Source: Bacteroidota bacterium (GTDB lineage: Bacteria > Bacteroidota > Bacteroidia > B-17B0 > Aurantibacillaceae). Taken from it: a DNA stretch of 64,000 nucleotides. The notes beneath the pieces were generated by a model, which was not told the origin of the DNA, searched no databases, and saw nothing but the letters and a program-made list of their open reading frames with translations. How positions within the stretch are numbered: the first letter of the stretch is position 1; each line of letters opens with the position of its first letter. Position numbers and translations under genes: made by a program. The stretch spans positions 1-64,000 of the forward strand of contig JACDDR010000003.1 in assembly GCA_013816895.1 (NCBI GenBank), read 5' to 3'. Of this stretch, positions 48,500 to 58,636 are shown piece after piece.

Positions 48500-49438
48500 T
48501 TAAAACTTACTTCTTAACCTTGCGCGTTTACGCTTTTGTTTAAAGATGTACCCAACAGTTAATTCCAGGGTTACGTAAGAGTCTTTTTGAATATCTCCCC
48601 GTTGAGCGGCCACTCCCGATCCATCCGGCAAGGTAGCCCCCTGAATAACTCCGAGACTTGGGTCAGCCATTTGCGCCGCAAGAGGGCCATAAGCTGCCGA
48701 AATAGACGCATTGTCGTAATATCGGCTGCTCACATCATCAATGTAATCGGTAAATGTTTTTCTCCAGGCAAATTCAATTCCAACGGTCCATACCTTTTGA
48801 AAAGTTGCCTTATAGTAAATTCCCAAAGGGATACAGACACTGTAATTAGTATATTGTTTAGGGCCTCCGGCCAAGCCCTGCCCTTCGGTATGAAGCGGTT
48901 TTAGACTAACGTAACCTGATGGACCATAACCTTTTGGGTTGTAATAAAAGCCTCCAATGCCTGCGAACAGAAAAATACACTGGTTATTGCTTTTCATTCT
49001 ACGGTTTAAAGTCCGTTTAATGCCGTAGCGGTTACCGGTTTTCTGGCTCTGCCAGCCAATTTCAATCCGGCCGGATAACTCAAAAATATTGCTTTTGAAA
49101 TTCAGATTACGGTTGTGCCTGAATGGTTCAGCAGTAAGCGCGTCATTTCCTCTTACAATAAGGTAATTGAATTTACTGGCAATATTTAGCCACCTTAAAA
49201 TTTTATAGCGGTAAGCCAGGCCGAATGAAGTTCGGGTTTCCTGGAAGTTCAGGTCGACAGGACTGTAATCTGTACCTATTTTGCTTCTGCCCCCAAGATC
49301 ACCAAGGAAATTAGCAGTGCCCATAGTAACGAATACTTCCTTCCTAAACTTTTTCCAGTCACCGGGACGCGTGAAGTTCTGGGAGTACAGGGGGAATATA
49401 CAAACGTATAATATAATCAGGGCAACGCTTCTTCTCAT
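48500..49438 (-). CDS. DUF6089-type outer-membrane beta-barrel protein (PorG-like)
   Basis: FVTMGTANFLGDLGGRSKIGTDYSPVDLNFQETRTSFGLAYRYKILRWLNI...YVTLELTVGYIFKQKRKRARLR. Confidence 0.75.
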   Translation of the reverse strand: MRRSVALIILYVCIFPLYSQNFTRPGDWKKFRKEVFVTMGTANFLGDLGGRSKIGTDYSPVDLNFQETRTSFGLAYRYKILRWLNIASKFNYLIVRGNDALTAEPFRHNRNLNFKSNIFELSGRIEIGWQSQKTGNRYGIKRTLNRRMKSNNQCIFLFAGIGGFYYNPKGYGPSGYVSLKPLHTEGQGLAGGPKQYTNYSVCIPLGIYYKATFQKVWTVGIEFAWRKTFTDYIDDVSSRYYDNASISAAYGPLAAQMADPSLGVIQGATLPDGSGVAAQRGDIQKDSYVTLELTVGYIFKQKRKRARLRSKF

Positions 49439-49531
49439 TGAATAATAACTGTTTAAAAATACAATATTTATTCGAAATGGTAAAATTTTGGCCGATTATG
49501 TTATTATATGTCTGTTTAAACCGCTTTTTAA

Positions 49532-50959
49532 TTAACTGAAGAACAAAGGATTAAAATTAATGAGGTACACTTTTTCCGTGGCACGGGTGATAGCGGTGTA
49601 AAGCCAGCGGATGTAGTTACGGTCAATATCCTCTTCCTTTATATAACCCTGGTCGATAAAGACTACCGGCCACTGTCCGCCTTGAGATTTATGGCAGGTA
49701 ACCGCGTAACTGAACTTTACCTGCAACGCGTTATAGTAAGGACTGTTTTTTACATATACCTTTCTGACAGAACGTACAGGTTCGTTGTTCAGATCCGCCA
49801 ACACATTGGTATATAAACTTTTTTGTTGTTCTGTTGTGAGGGCGGGATTATCGGAATGCAGGCAATCGATCAGCAATTTTACTTCCTGCTCCGGCAGGTT
49901 AGGATAATCAATAAGCTTGATGTTACAATCTACAAAGTTAAAACCATATATTTCTTCTCTTCCTCTTATCCTCGTTATTTCAGCAATATCGCCATTGGCA
50001 ATAAAGCTTATGTCCTGAGTTTTTTCCCCGGCCCAGAAATAATTATTTTTTACGATCATTATTTTATCGCCGGTGCACACATTTTCTTCGTAAAGTTTAA
50101 TACGGTTACGAAAACTCTGGTTAAATAAATTGGCGCGTTTGTTGCTCCTTGTAATAATTATAATGTTGTCCTCCCCATACTGTGATATCGCTGAATTTAA
50201 AATATCTTCCAGCTCATCCCCTGGTACATTTACCACATCGCTGGCGCAGGTTATTTTGGGAATTATAGTTTCATCGTTTAATAAATTTTCACGGAGCGAT
50301 GTGGCATTAAAAAGTATTCCGCTTTCACTTTGCTGGCGGGCAACTTCGCGAAGCTCAAAAAAACGGATGTTCAGATGAAAAGCGTTTTTAAGATATTTTT
50401 CATCCAGCGCAGGACTATCATTGCTGCCCACCGGCGGAAGCTGCGCCGTATCACCAATGAGTATGAGTTTGCAATTCTCGCCACTATAAACATATTCAAA
50501 TAAATTTTCAAGAAGATTATTGAAGAGTCCGCTTTCGTTTACACTGTCGGCATTTATCATCGACGCTTCGTCAACAATAAACAAAGTATTCCGGTGCAGG
50601 TTTTCAGCGAGCGTAAAAAGCATTGCGCCATCTTCATTCATTGTTTTCCTGAAAATTTTTTTATGAATGGTCTGCGCTTCTTTTTGCGCGTAATTGCCGA
50701 TCACCTTGGCAGCCCTGCCAGTGGGGGCAAGTAGAACACTTCGCCATTTAATATTGGGAAGCGCTTTTGTAAAAGCTGAAATCAGGTTGGTTTTACCGGT
50801 ACCCGCATATCCACGTAAAATAAAAACCCCGCGCTCATCGGGGTCAAAAATAAATTGACTGATTAATCCTATCGCCGTTTCCTGATCGTGGTTGGCAACA
50901 AAGGGCAATTGCTTTTTTACTACCGATTCAAATTCAAAAGCAGAAAGTGGCTTGGACAT
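49532..50959 (-). CDS. RecD-like AAA helicase/ATPase
   Basis: RGYAGTGKTNLISAFTKAL, LFIVDEASMINADSV, LIGDTAQLPPVGSNDSPAL, VTCHKSQGGQWPVVFID...YTAITRATEKVYLIN. Confidence 0.93.
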   Translation of the reverse strand: MSKPLSAFEFESVVKKQLPFVANHDQETAIGLISQFIFDPDERGVFILRGYAGTGKTNLISAFTKALPNIKWRSVLLAPTGRAAKVIGNYAQKEAQTIHKKIFRKTMNEDGAMLFTLAENLHRNTLFIVDEASMINADSVNESGLFNNLLENLFEYVYSGENCKLILIGDTAQLPPVGSNDSPALDEKYLKNAFHLNIRFFELREVARQQSESGILFNATSLRENLLNDETIIPKITCASDVVNVPGDELEDILNSAISQYGEDNIIIITRSNKRANLFNQSFRNRIKLYEENVCTGDKIMIVKNNYFWAGEKTQDISFIANGDIAEITRIRGREEIYGFNFVDCNIKLIDYPNLPEQEVKLLIDCLHSDNPALTTEQQKSLYTNVLADLNNEPVRSVRKVYVKNSPYYNALQVKFSYAVTCHKSQGGQWPVVFIDQGYIKEEDIDRNYIRWLYTAITRATEKVYLINFNPLFFS

Positions 50960-50989
50960 GAATCTATTTGTAATTTGCTGTGAGAAGAT

Positions 50990-52195
50990 TTAAAACGAAT
51001 GACCCATTTTATCTTTTTTTGTCTGCAGATATTTTTCGTTGTGCGGATTGGATTTAATCACAATGCTGATGTTTTCCACGATCTCTAATCCGTACCCTAT
51101 AAGGCCTGCACGTTTTTTGGGATTGTTGGTCATCAGTTTCATTTTCCTAACGCCAAGGTCGCGCAAAATCTGTGCTCCCACGCCGTAATCCCGCTCATCC
51201 ACTTTAAATCCAAGTTCTACATTGGCTTCAACGGTATCCAGTCCTTCCTCCTGTAATTTGTAGGCTCTTAATTTATTTAATAAGCCAATGCCGCGACCTT
51301 CCTGATTCAAATAAACCACTACGCCTTTTCCGGCTTTTTCAATCATCTGCATCGATTTGTGTAATTGTTCGCCGCAATCGCAACGGCAACTTCCGAAGAT
51401 ATCGCCGGTAACGCAGGAGGAATGCATTCTCACAAGAACGGGCTCATCTTTATCCCACTCGCCTTTCACCAGCGCCAGATGTTCCTGGCCGTTGGTTTCT
51501 ACTCTATAATCAATCAGTTTAAAAGTGCCCCAGTCGGTAGGCATTTGAACTTCTACCTGGCGGGTAACGATGCTTTCTTTCTCAAGCCGGTAAGAGATAA
51601 GGTCTTCTATGCTTATAATTTTCAGATCGAATTTTTTTCCGATTTCCATCAGCTCTGGCAAACGTGCCATGGTTCCATCTTCATTTAAAATTTCTACCAA
51701 TACGCCGCAGGGTTCAAAACCTGCAAGGACTGAAATATCTACAGTGGCTTCGGTATGCCCGGTGCGCCGCAATACTCCGCCCGGTTTTGATTTTAACGGA
51801 AAAATGTGTCCGGGTCTTCCAAAATCAGAAGGTTTAATGGATGGATCAATAAGCGCTTTAACGGTTTTGGAACGGTCGGAAGCTGAAATGCCTGTAGAGC
51901 AACCGAAACCAAGAAGATCAACGGAAACAGTAAAGGGAGTTTCGTGTAAGGAGGTGTTTGCAGGAACCATCATGTCAAGCTTTAACTCATGCGCGCGTTC
52001 TTCGGTGAGCGGGGCGCAGATGAGACCGCGACCATGCCTTGCCATGAAGTTGATTACTTCGGGCGTGGCGTTGCGGGCTGCTGTTATAAAATCACCTTCA
52101 TTTTCACGGCTCTCGTCATCCACCACAATAATTACTTTGCCATTACGGATGTCTTCCAGCGCTTCCTCAATCGTATTTAATTTTATTTTAGTCAT
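50990..52195 (-). CDS. ribBA: Bifunctional 3,4-dihydroxy-2-butanone-4-phosphate synthase/GTP cyclohydrolase II
   Basis: [16 protein letters not shown]...[37 protein letters not shown]...[31 protein letters not shown]. Confidence 0.97.
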   Translation of the reverse strand: MTKIKLNTIEEALEDIRNGKVIIVVDDESRENEGDFITAARNATPEVINFMARHGRGLICAPLTEERAHELKLDMMVPANTSLHETPFTVSVDLLGFGCSTGISASDRSKTVKALIDPSIKPSDFGRPGHIFPLKSKPGGVLRRTGHTEATVDISVLAGFEPCGVLVEILNEDGTMARLPELMEIGKKFDLKIISIEDLISYRLEKESIVTRQVEVQMPTDWGTFKLIDYRVETNGQEHLALVKGEWDKDEPVLVRMHSSCVTGDIFGSCRCDCGEQLHKSMQMIEKAGKGVVVYLNQEGRGIGLLNKLRAYKLQEEGLDTVEANVELGFKVDERDYGVGAQILRDLGVRKMKLMTNNPKKRAGLIGYGLEIVENISIVIKSNPHNEKYLQTKKDKMGHSF

Positions 52196-52332
52196 AATTT
52201 TTTCGGCAGTTGATGGGTCGGTTCTTTTGCATTCTTTAAAATACAGTTAGCCAATTGGTTTTCTGCCTTTTAACCTGGCTTAATTATTGTACAAATTTAA
52301 TTAATTTAAGCGGTTAAACTCATCCTATTCTT

Positions 52333-52962
52333 GTGCAACATATTATAAATAACATTATACAAAAGTTAAAAGAACCCTTGCCCGGAGAGACAGCTCAATA
52401 CATCATGGCTCCTTCTGAGCGTGGCAAACTGGCTGATTACGGCGATGCAAGTAAATTTAAAATGAGCGCGGTGTTGCTTGTTATTTGCAGGGACGAAGAC
52501 AATGAATTATTTATTCCTTTAACCGAACGGTTCGCTTATGATGGGGTGCATTCGGGGCAGGTGAGTTTGCCCGGTGGAAAATTTGAACCAGCGGATGGTG
52601 ACCTTACTGCTACTGCGTTGCGTGAATGTGAAGAAGAGATAGGGCTTAAAGATAACGTTCAGATTTTAGGAACACTCAGCAGATTATATATTCCTGTAAG
52701 TAATTTTTTAGTACAACCTGTAGTAGCTTACTGCACTTCGCCGCATGTTTTTATGACGCCTCACGTTCGGGAAGTTAAACAGATCGTACGATTGTACCTT
52801 GATGCGCTAATGGACGAAGCCCTGGTTAAAGATGGAATGATTACTGTTTTTAATAATGGGAAAAGAAAAGCCCCCTATTTTGAAATAGAGGGCTTAAAAG
52901 TGTGGGGCGCAACCGCTATGATATTGAGCGAGTTTAAAGTGTTGCTTAAAACTATTTCTTAA
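52333..52962 (+). CDS. NUDIX hydrolase (CoA pyrophosphatase, NudL-like), GTG start
   Basis: GQVSLPGGKFEPADGDLTATALRECEEEIGL. Confidence 0.94.
   Translation: MQHIINNIIQKLKEPLPGETAQYIMAPSERGKLADYGDASKFKMSAVLLVICRDEDNELFIPLTERFAYDGVHSGQVSLPGGKFEPADGDLTATALRECEEEIGLKDNVQILGTLSRLYIPVSNFLVQPVVAYCTSPHVFMTPHVREVKQIVRLYLDALMDEALVKDGMITVFNNGKRKAPYFEIEGLKVWGATAMILSEFKVLLKTIS
52869..52894 (-). terminator. Hairpin plus U-tract for the minus-strand gene 52952..53734, embedded in the NUDIX CDS
   Basis: AGCCCCCTATTT (52869-52880)/AAATAGAGGGCT (52883-52894), 11/12 complementary; minus strand continues TTTTCTTTT. Confidence 0.65.
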
Positions 52963-53734
52963 ATTCAGTCATTGTGTTATCATAACACAGGTAGTACTGA
53001 CCTTTTCCAAGGTTATCAGTTTTGATTTGTTTGCCAAAACCTTTCTTAACAACAACCCCGTAAGCGTCATAAACTTCGTAGCCTGTTTCAGAATTAAAAT
53101 CGATACCCGCGTTACCCTTTGCAATAGCAAAAGAAGGTTTATTGCTGGTTGATTTTACCGTAACTTCCTGTGAGTATTTAGCGATAGAGTTAAGTCCTTT
53201 TTGTTTAACCCTGTATTTATTTTCGCCACTGTGTAAAGTTGCCTGGAAAGAATAAGAATGATTTTCAGGAGAACCAATACCGTTTACTTCTCCGATCGGA
53301 ATCCATTTGTTCCATTTGTATTGCTCAATGATATAAGGTAAAGCGCCTGTTTCGTTTTTGGTGGTCCAGGTAATTAAACCTGCCGGAGAGGCATTCATGG
53401 TTAAAACCTCAAATGTAGGTTTTGGCTTAAGGTCTTCCATGTTAAGTACTTTTGGAGTACAACCGTCCTTGTGAACGATTTCGATGGTAACACTTTCACC
53501 GTATTTTAGTTGTAAAGAGGCCAAATCAATCTCAAAAGCGCTTGAATTGGTCTCATCTGTTGTAATTTTTCCGTTTACTTTAATCTCCTGGGCACAAAAG
53601 CCTACGCCGTTGCTATTGAACGCGTTCTGAACAAAAACGTTCTTGTTTTGATACTTTCCTTCAACAACGAGGGTAGCTGAGTTAACCTTTCCTGTAAAAG
53701 TAACCAGAACTGCCAAAGTTAAAAGATTCTTCAT
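52952..53734 (-). CDS. Hypothetical secreted protein
   Basis: signal peptide; fibronectin-like middle (LITWTTKNETGALPYIIEQYKWNKWIPIGEV...NKYRVKQKG) and sorting-domain-like tail (YEVYDAYGVVVKKGFGKQIKTDNLGKGQYYLCYDNTMTEFKK). Confidence 0.75.
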   Translation of the reverse strand: MKNLLTLAVLVTFTGKVNSATLVVEGKYQNKNVFVQNAFNSNGVGFCAQEIKVNGKITTDETNSSAFEIDLASLQLKYGESVTIEIVHKDGCTPKVLNMEDLKPKPTFEVLTMNASPAGLITWTTKNETGALPYIIEQYKWNKWIPIGEVNGIGSPENHSYSFQATLHSGENKYRVKQKGLNSIAKYSQEVTVKSTSNKPSFAIAKGNAGIDFNSETGYEVYDAYGVVVKKGFGKQIKTDNLGKGQYYLCYDNTMTEFKK

Positions 53735-53787
53735 GTTTTATTTAGTATTGATTTTAAGAGTACAAAATTATAAAAAATATCGACGAA

Positions 53788-53979
53788 TTAAAGGAATTTC
53801 CGGATTTTAACAATTAAAAAAAGAATACTTATAAACAGAAGAATTCCAATAAGCACCAACCAGGGCTTTTTAAAGTGGATTTTAGTCACTGCCAGGTCTT
53901 TACGGTAAGACCAAATGAGTCCTCCGATGAAAACAAGGGAGAAAAGAATAACAAATAGAAGCCGGCCGGGGGTTAACAT
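53788..53979 (-). CDS. Small two-TM membrane protein
   Basis: 63 aa with two hydrophobic segments; upstream minus-strand TATATTTG -7-like box at 53997-53990. Confidence 0.5.
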   Translation of the reverse strand: MLTPGRLLFVILFSLVFIGGLIWSYRKDLAVTKIHFKKPWLVLIGILLFISILFLIVKIRKFL

Positions 53980-54134
53980 ATTATGTTTGCAAATATACGT
54001 TCTATTGGCGGGAATATATTTTTTATTGCTTATAATTTTTTGAACTTCGCATTTTAATTTTTCTGAAAAGAACCATTCATATTTTTTACCGGACCGCCCT
54101 CACGGCTTGCTTTTTATTCGCCTTTTTTACAGGA

Positions 54135-56150
54135 ATGCCCTCGGTTAAAAAAGGATTTGAGGCCTTAAGCATGTATGATTATTTCCTGGCAAAGAAACAG
54201 TTTTACAAAGCCCTTAAAAAACAGGCAGATGCGCCCGCAGCTTACGGACTGGCCGCCATCTTCAGCCGCAATGATAATCCTTTTTATAACCTCGACAGCG
54301 CCGCTAAATACGCTTCTTTAGGCTATGTAGCTTTCCTTAAAAAGCCAATTAAGCAGAATATTGGCGGCTTCAGTATCGACAGTGTTTCTACACTTGCATT
54401 ATGCGATACTGTGGGCTTCCGGCAATGGAATAAAATAAAAAAGAGCGGTACTGTTGAGACCTATAATGCTTTTTTAATGGCCAATTATAACGCCAATCCC
54501 TTATTGCGCGAACAGGCCGTTTACCTTCGCGATGAACTGGAATACAATGCATGCATACTCAAAAACAGAAGTGATTCCACCCGGGAATTTATTCATACCC
54601 ATCCGCAGAGCGCATTTTTGCAGGAGGCCTTGCTGTTATTTCAGCGACAGGTTTATAATGAGGAAACGAAGGAGGGAACTTCGGCCCAGCTCATCCGTTT
54701 TCTCTCTAAAAATCCTTCCAGTGTAATGGTTAATACCGCATATGAAAATCTTTATAAGCTCTACCAGACCAACTCAGATACCAGTGGTTTGAGCTCTTTT
54801 GTAAAATCTTACCCTAATGCACCTCAGAACACCGAAGCCTGGAAACTTCTTTTTTCACTGACTGTAAAATCGTTTTCGAACCATGAACTTGAAAAATTTC
54901 TCCGCTGTTATCCTTCTTTCCCGTTTAAAGAATCAATTTTAAGGGAACTTGAATTAAATAAAGTCCGCTTGTTTCCATATGAGCAACAGGATGTTTATGG
55001 ATTTATCGACTCCACGGCACGCCTTGTTATCAGGCCGGTTTACGATGTGGTAAGCAAATTCAGCGAGGGCCTTTCAGTAGTTAATAAAAACGATACGGTT
55101 TATTTTATCAACAAGGAGAACATGAATCCTTTTAACCAGTTTTATAACGAAGCGTATCCCTTTCAAAATGGTATATCGGCGGTGAAACAAGGAAATAAAT
55201 GGATGTTTATTAACCGCCAGGGGCAGGTGATATCGGGGGGGTACGAGGAGGTGAATGAACTGTCGAACCAGGTGTATGTGGTAAAAATAAATAATAAATA
55301 TGGCGCCATTAACCATGTTGGACAAGTTATTATTGAATCACGGTTTCAAAAACTTGGTGATTTTAAAAATGATTTTGCTTACTATATTGAAGATGGGAAA
55401 TATGGATTTGTGTCAAAGGATGGCTATGTGCACAAAGCCGACTTCGAGTGGATCTCGGATTTTAACTCCGGAGGCATGGCTATCATTAAAAAGAATAATG
55501 TATTTGGTTTAATCAGCGCAAACGGAAATTTAGTGTTAGAGCCTCAAATGGATCTGATTGTAAGAGCCGCGGGAAACACCTACATTGTTGTAAAGAATGG
55601 ATTGTATGGTTTTTATAACGGTAATGGTTGTTACATTTCGCAGATTGCATACGATTATATTAAAGAAAAGCCGGCAGAGTATTACACGAATGGAAGCGCA
55701 TTTAAGCTTTTAAGGAAGGGCGAACAGGGACTGATTGATGCGAACGGAAAGCAAACAATAGATTTTGGCACCTACGATGAAATTAATTTTGCCTCGAACG
55801 GGTTGATACGCGTAAAACGTAAAAAAAAGTATGGGTATGTTGACAGAAAGTTAACGCTTGTAATCCCCTATAAATTTGATGAAGCCCGGGATTTCAGCGA
55901 TAGTCTTGCCATTGTTACATCGAAAGAAAAAAACGCGTTAATAAACCTGCAGGGAAAGGAGATTTTTAGTTCAGAAGAGGAAATCGAAAAACTGTCGTCC
56001 CATTTTTATCTCACCGGTGAAGACAAATCTGAGATCATCGATAGGCGTGGCGTAAGGATCTGGAGCGGGGTAGAGGATGTTCAAATGTGTGAAAATAGCC
56101 TGTTAATTATCACCCTTTCCAACAAAGAAATTAAATTACTCAAGGATTGA
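54135..56150 (+). CDS. WG repeat-containing protein (true start probably upstream)
   Basis: multiple units such as VYGFIDSTARLVIRPVYDVVSKFSEGLSVV, YGFVSKDG, FGLISANGNLVLEPQ, YGYVDRKLTLVIPYKFDEARDFSDSLAIV. Confidence 0.88.
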   Translation: MPSVKKGFEALSMYDYFLAKKQFYKALKKQADAPAAYGLAAIFSRNDNPFYNLDSAAKYASLGYVAFLKKPIKQNIGGFSIDSVSTLALCDTVGFRQWNKIKKSGTVETYNAFLMANYNANPLLREQAVYLRDELEYNACILKNRSDSTREFIHTHPQSAFLQEALLLFQRQVYNEETKEGTSAQLIRFLSKNPSSVMVNTAYENLYKLYQTNSDTSGLSSFVKSYPNAPQNTEAWKLLFSLTVKSFSNHELEKFLRCYPSFPFKESILRELELNKVRLFPYEQQDVYGFIDSTARLVIRPVYDVVSKFSEGLSVVNKNDTVYFINKENMNPFNQFYNEAYPFQNGISAVKQGNKWMFINRQGQVISGGYEEVNELSNQVYVVKINNKYGAINHVGQVIIESRFQKLGDFKNDFAYYIEDGKYGFVSKDGYVHKADFEWISDFNSGGMAIIKKNNVFGLISANGNLVLEPQMDLIVRAAGNTYIVVKNGLYGFYNGNGCYISQIAYDYIKEKPAEYYTNGSAFKLLRKGEQGLIDANGKQTIDFGTYDEINFASNGLIRVKRKKKYGYVDRKLTLVIPYKFDEARDFSDSLAIVTSKEKNALINLQGKEIFSSEEEIEKLSSHFYLTGEDKSEIIDRRGVRIWSGVEDVQMCENSLLIITLSNKEIKLLKD

Positions 56151-56196
56151 AAAAGCAGGGCAAAATTTTATTAATTTTAAAGTCAAATTCTTAATC

Positions 56197-57285
56197 ATGG
56201 CAACAACTACCATTTCAAAAATTCACAATTTCAGCGCGGGCCCGGGTATATTGCCTCTAGAGGTATTACAACAGGCCGCGGAAGCGTGTATTAATTTCGA
56301 CGGACTTAATCTTTCTTTGCTCGAGATTTCACACAGAAGTAAAAATTACGAGCGCGTAATGGAAGAAGCACGCAACACTGTAAAAGAATTGTTTGAAGTA
56401 GGCGATGAGTACGAAGTTCTTTATCTGGGCGGAGGAGCCAGTCTCCAGTTTGCCATGGTGCCTTATAACTTGTTAAGAGAAGGCGGTACTGCTGCTTATG
56501 TAAACACCGGGGTGTGGGCCAGTAAGGCTATTAAAGAGGCTAAGCTGATTGGCAATACCAAAGTGATCGCTTCCAGTGAAGATAAAAAATTTAATTACGT
56601 TCCTAAAGGGTATGATATTCCTGCGGACGCGGATTACCTGCACATTACCAGCAATAATACCATATTTGGAACACAGATGAAAGATTTTCCGAAAAGCAAT
56701 ATACCGTTGGTTTGCGACATGAGTTCTGATATTTTTAGCCGCAAAGTAAATGCAAAAGATTTTTCGTTGATCTATGCCGGCGCGCAAAAAAACATGGGTC
56801 CTGCTGGAAGCACCATGGTAATGGTAAAAAAGGATGTTCTTGGGAAAACAGGACGAAAAATGTTGTCGATGCTGGATTACCAGGTTCACATAAAAGGCGA
56901 CAGTATGTACAATACTCCTCCTGTATTCCCGATTTATGTTACTCTTTTAACCCTTCAATGGTTAAAGAAAAACGGCGGTATCGCATGGATTGAAAAATTA
57001 AACCAGCAGAAAGCTGATGCTATTTATAATGAAATTGATCGCAACAGTTTATTTGTTGGAACAGTTGAAAAGGCCGACAGAAGTAACATGAACGTGTGTT
57101 ATTTATTAAACAAACCTGAACTTGAGCCTGAATTTGATAAACTCTGCAACGAAGCATGTTTAAGCGGATTACGCGGTCACCGCGACGTTGGAGGTTACAG
57201 GGCCTCTTTATACAACGCCTTACCTCTTGAAAGTGTAAAAGCGCTGGTTGAAGTAATGCAGGAATTTGAGAAGAAGTTTGCGTAA
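56197..57285 (+). CDS. serC: Phosphoserine aminotransferase
   Basis: HNFSAGPGILPLEVL...YLGGGASLQFAMVPYNLL...CDMSSDIFSRKVNAKDFSLIYAGAQKNMGPAG. Confidence 0.97.
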   Translation: MATTTISKIHNFSAGPGILPLEVLQQAAEACINFDGLNLSLLEISHRSKNYERVMEEARNTVKELFEVGDEYEVLYLGGGASLQFAMVPYNLLREGGTAAYVNTGVWASKAIKEAKLIGNTKVIASSEDKKFNYVPKGYDIPADADYLHITSNNTIFGTQMKDFPKSNIPLVCDMSSDIFSRKVNAKDFSLIYAGAQKNMGPAGSTMVMVKKDVLGKTGRKMLSMLDYQVHIKGDSMYNTPPVFPIYVTLLTLQWLKKNGGIAWIEKLNQQKADAIYNEIDRNSLFVGTVEKADRSNMNVCYLLNKPELEPEFDKLCNEACLSGLRGHRDVGGYRASLYNALPLESVKALVEVMQEFEKKFA

Positions 57286-57291
57286 GCAAAA

Positions 57292-57460
57292 AAGCCACTA
57301 ATTCCACAAAGCTCACTAATTTAAGGGGTGAATTAACACCAGCCTCAGCTTCATTTTCTGCTGTAGGTAAATGTGCTTTAGTTTACTGAAAAACTATTTG
57401 CTAACTATCATAAGTGATTTTTAATTTTCTTTTTAGTGAAATTCGTGAAATTCGTGGCTT
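57292..57460. repeat. MITE-like intergenic element with 28-bp imperfect terminal inverted repeats
   Basis: AAGCCACTAATTCCACAAAGCTCACTAA (57292-57319) against the reverse complement of 57433-57460, AAGCCACGAATTTCACGAATTTCACTAA: 23/28 identical. Confidence 0.7.
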
Positions 57461-57464
57461 GGAT

Positions 57465-58610
57465 CTATAATATCACCGAACGCAACTTATCCCTCAAATT
57501 ATACTGGCTGCTCATTACCTCACCATAAGCACCGGCACTTCTTATCGCTATAATATCACCCCGCTCGGTTTCTATCATTTCTACAGCCTTTCCAAAACAA
57601 TCGCTGCTTTCACAAATAGGGCCAACCACATCGTATTTAAGCGACGTTTTTTTCTCTGAACTGATGTTCTCAATTTTATGATAAGCCTGGTATAATGCAG
57701 GACGTATCAATTCAGTCATCCCTGCATCGAGAATGGCGAAACTGGTATTAATGCCATGCTTCACGTAAAGCACCCGGCTGATAAGGCTGCCGCATTGTCC
57801 AATGATAGCTCTTCCCAGTTCAAAATGTATTTCCTGTTGGGGCTGAAGTTCGAGAAACTGTTTAAACACTTTAAAATAACTTTCAAAATCAACAATGGTG
57901 TTTGTGTCAGGGTCTTTGTAATCGATCCCAAGCCCGCCACCAACGTTAATGTGAGGTAGTAAATAACCCTTTTGAATAAACCACTTATTAATTTCGTTCA
58001 CACGCGAACATAGATTTTTAAAAGGCGTGAGATCGTTTATCTGTGAACCAATATGAAAATGAAGCCCGATAAAATTAATGTGACTTAATTTTTTTAGTTC
58101 TTCAATAACCGTATCAAATTCATAAGGATTAATTCCGAATTTATTTTCTTCAAGTCCCGTAGTAATGTACTTGTGCGTATAGGCGTCCACATTCGGATTG
58201 ATACGCAACGCGATGTTTGCTCTTGTGTTTTTCTTCCTTGCAAGTTCATCAATCACTTTTAACTCCGGCACACTTTCAACATTGAAGCAAAAAATGGAAT
58301 GATCAAGGGCGTAATTAATTTCTTTATCGCTTTTACCAACCCCTGCGAATACGATTTTGTTTCCGGAGTAGCCGGTTTCAACAGCACGTTTAACCTCGTT
58401 ACCGCTTACGCAATCTGCCCCAAGACCAGCTTCCTTAATAAGTTGCAGGAGTTGCGGGTGAGCGTTGGCTTTCAATGCGTAATGGATATGGTATTCCGGC
58501 GGAGCCGCTTTTTTAATGGCAGCAAGCGTTTTATTCAATACGCCCAGATCGTAATAATAAAAAGGAGTTTCTGTTTCCTTAAATGTATTTAATTGCTTTT
58601 GTGAAAACAT
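57465..58610 (-). CDS. lysA: Diaminopimelate decarboxylase
   Basis: TPFYYYDLGVL...HYALKANAHPQLL...GADCVSGNEVKRA...INVGGGLGIDY...GPICESSDCFGK. Confidence 0.96.
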   Translation of the reverse strand: MFSQKQLNTFKETETPFYYYDLGVLNKTLAAIKKAAPPEYHIHYALKANAHPQLLQLIKEAGLGADCVSGNEVKRAVETGYSGNKIVFAGVGKSDKEINYALDHSIFCFNVESVPELKVIDELARKKNTRANIALRINPNVDAYTHKYITTGLEENKFGINPYEFDTVIEELKKLSHINFIGLHFHIGSQINDLTPFKNLCSRVNEINKWFIQKGYLLPHINVGGGLGIDYKDPDTNTIVDFESYFKVFKQFLELQPQQEIHFELGRAIIGQCGSLISRVLYVKHGINTSFAILDAGMTELIRPALYQAYHKIENISSEKKTSLKYDVVGPICESSDCFGKAVEMIETERGDIIAIRSAGAYGEVMSSQYNLRDKLRSVIL

Positions 58611-58636
58611 TTTTTACTGTTTAATGGATAAAGAAA

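Noticed and set aside
51609-52250. 213-aa plus-strand ORF antisense to ribBA
   Set aside because: Fully opposite a certain gene; low-complexity Ser/Arg-rich translation with no domain.
52196-52332. Possible FMN riboswitch upstream of ribBA
   Set aside because: None of the characteristic conserved FMN-element sequence is visible in the 137-bp gap.
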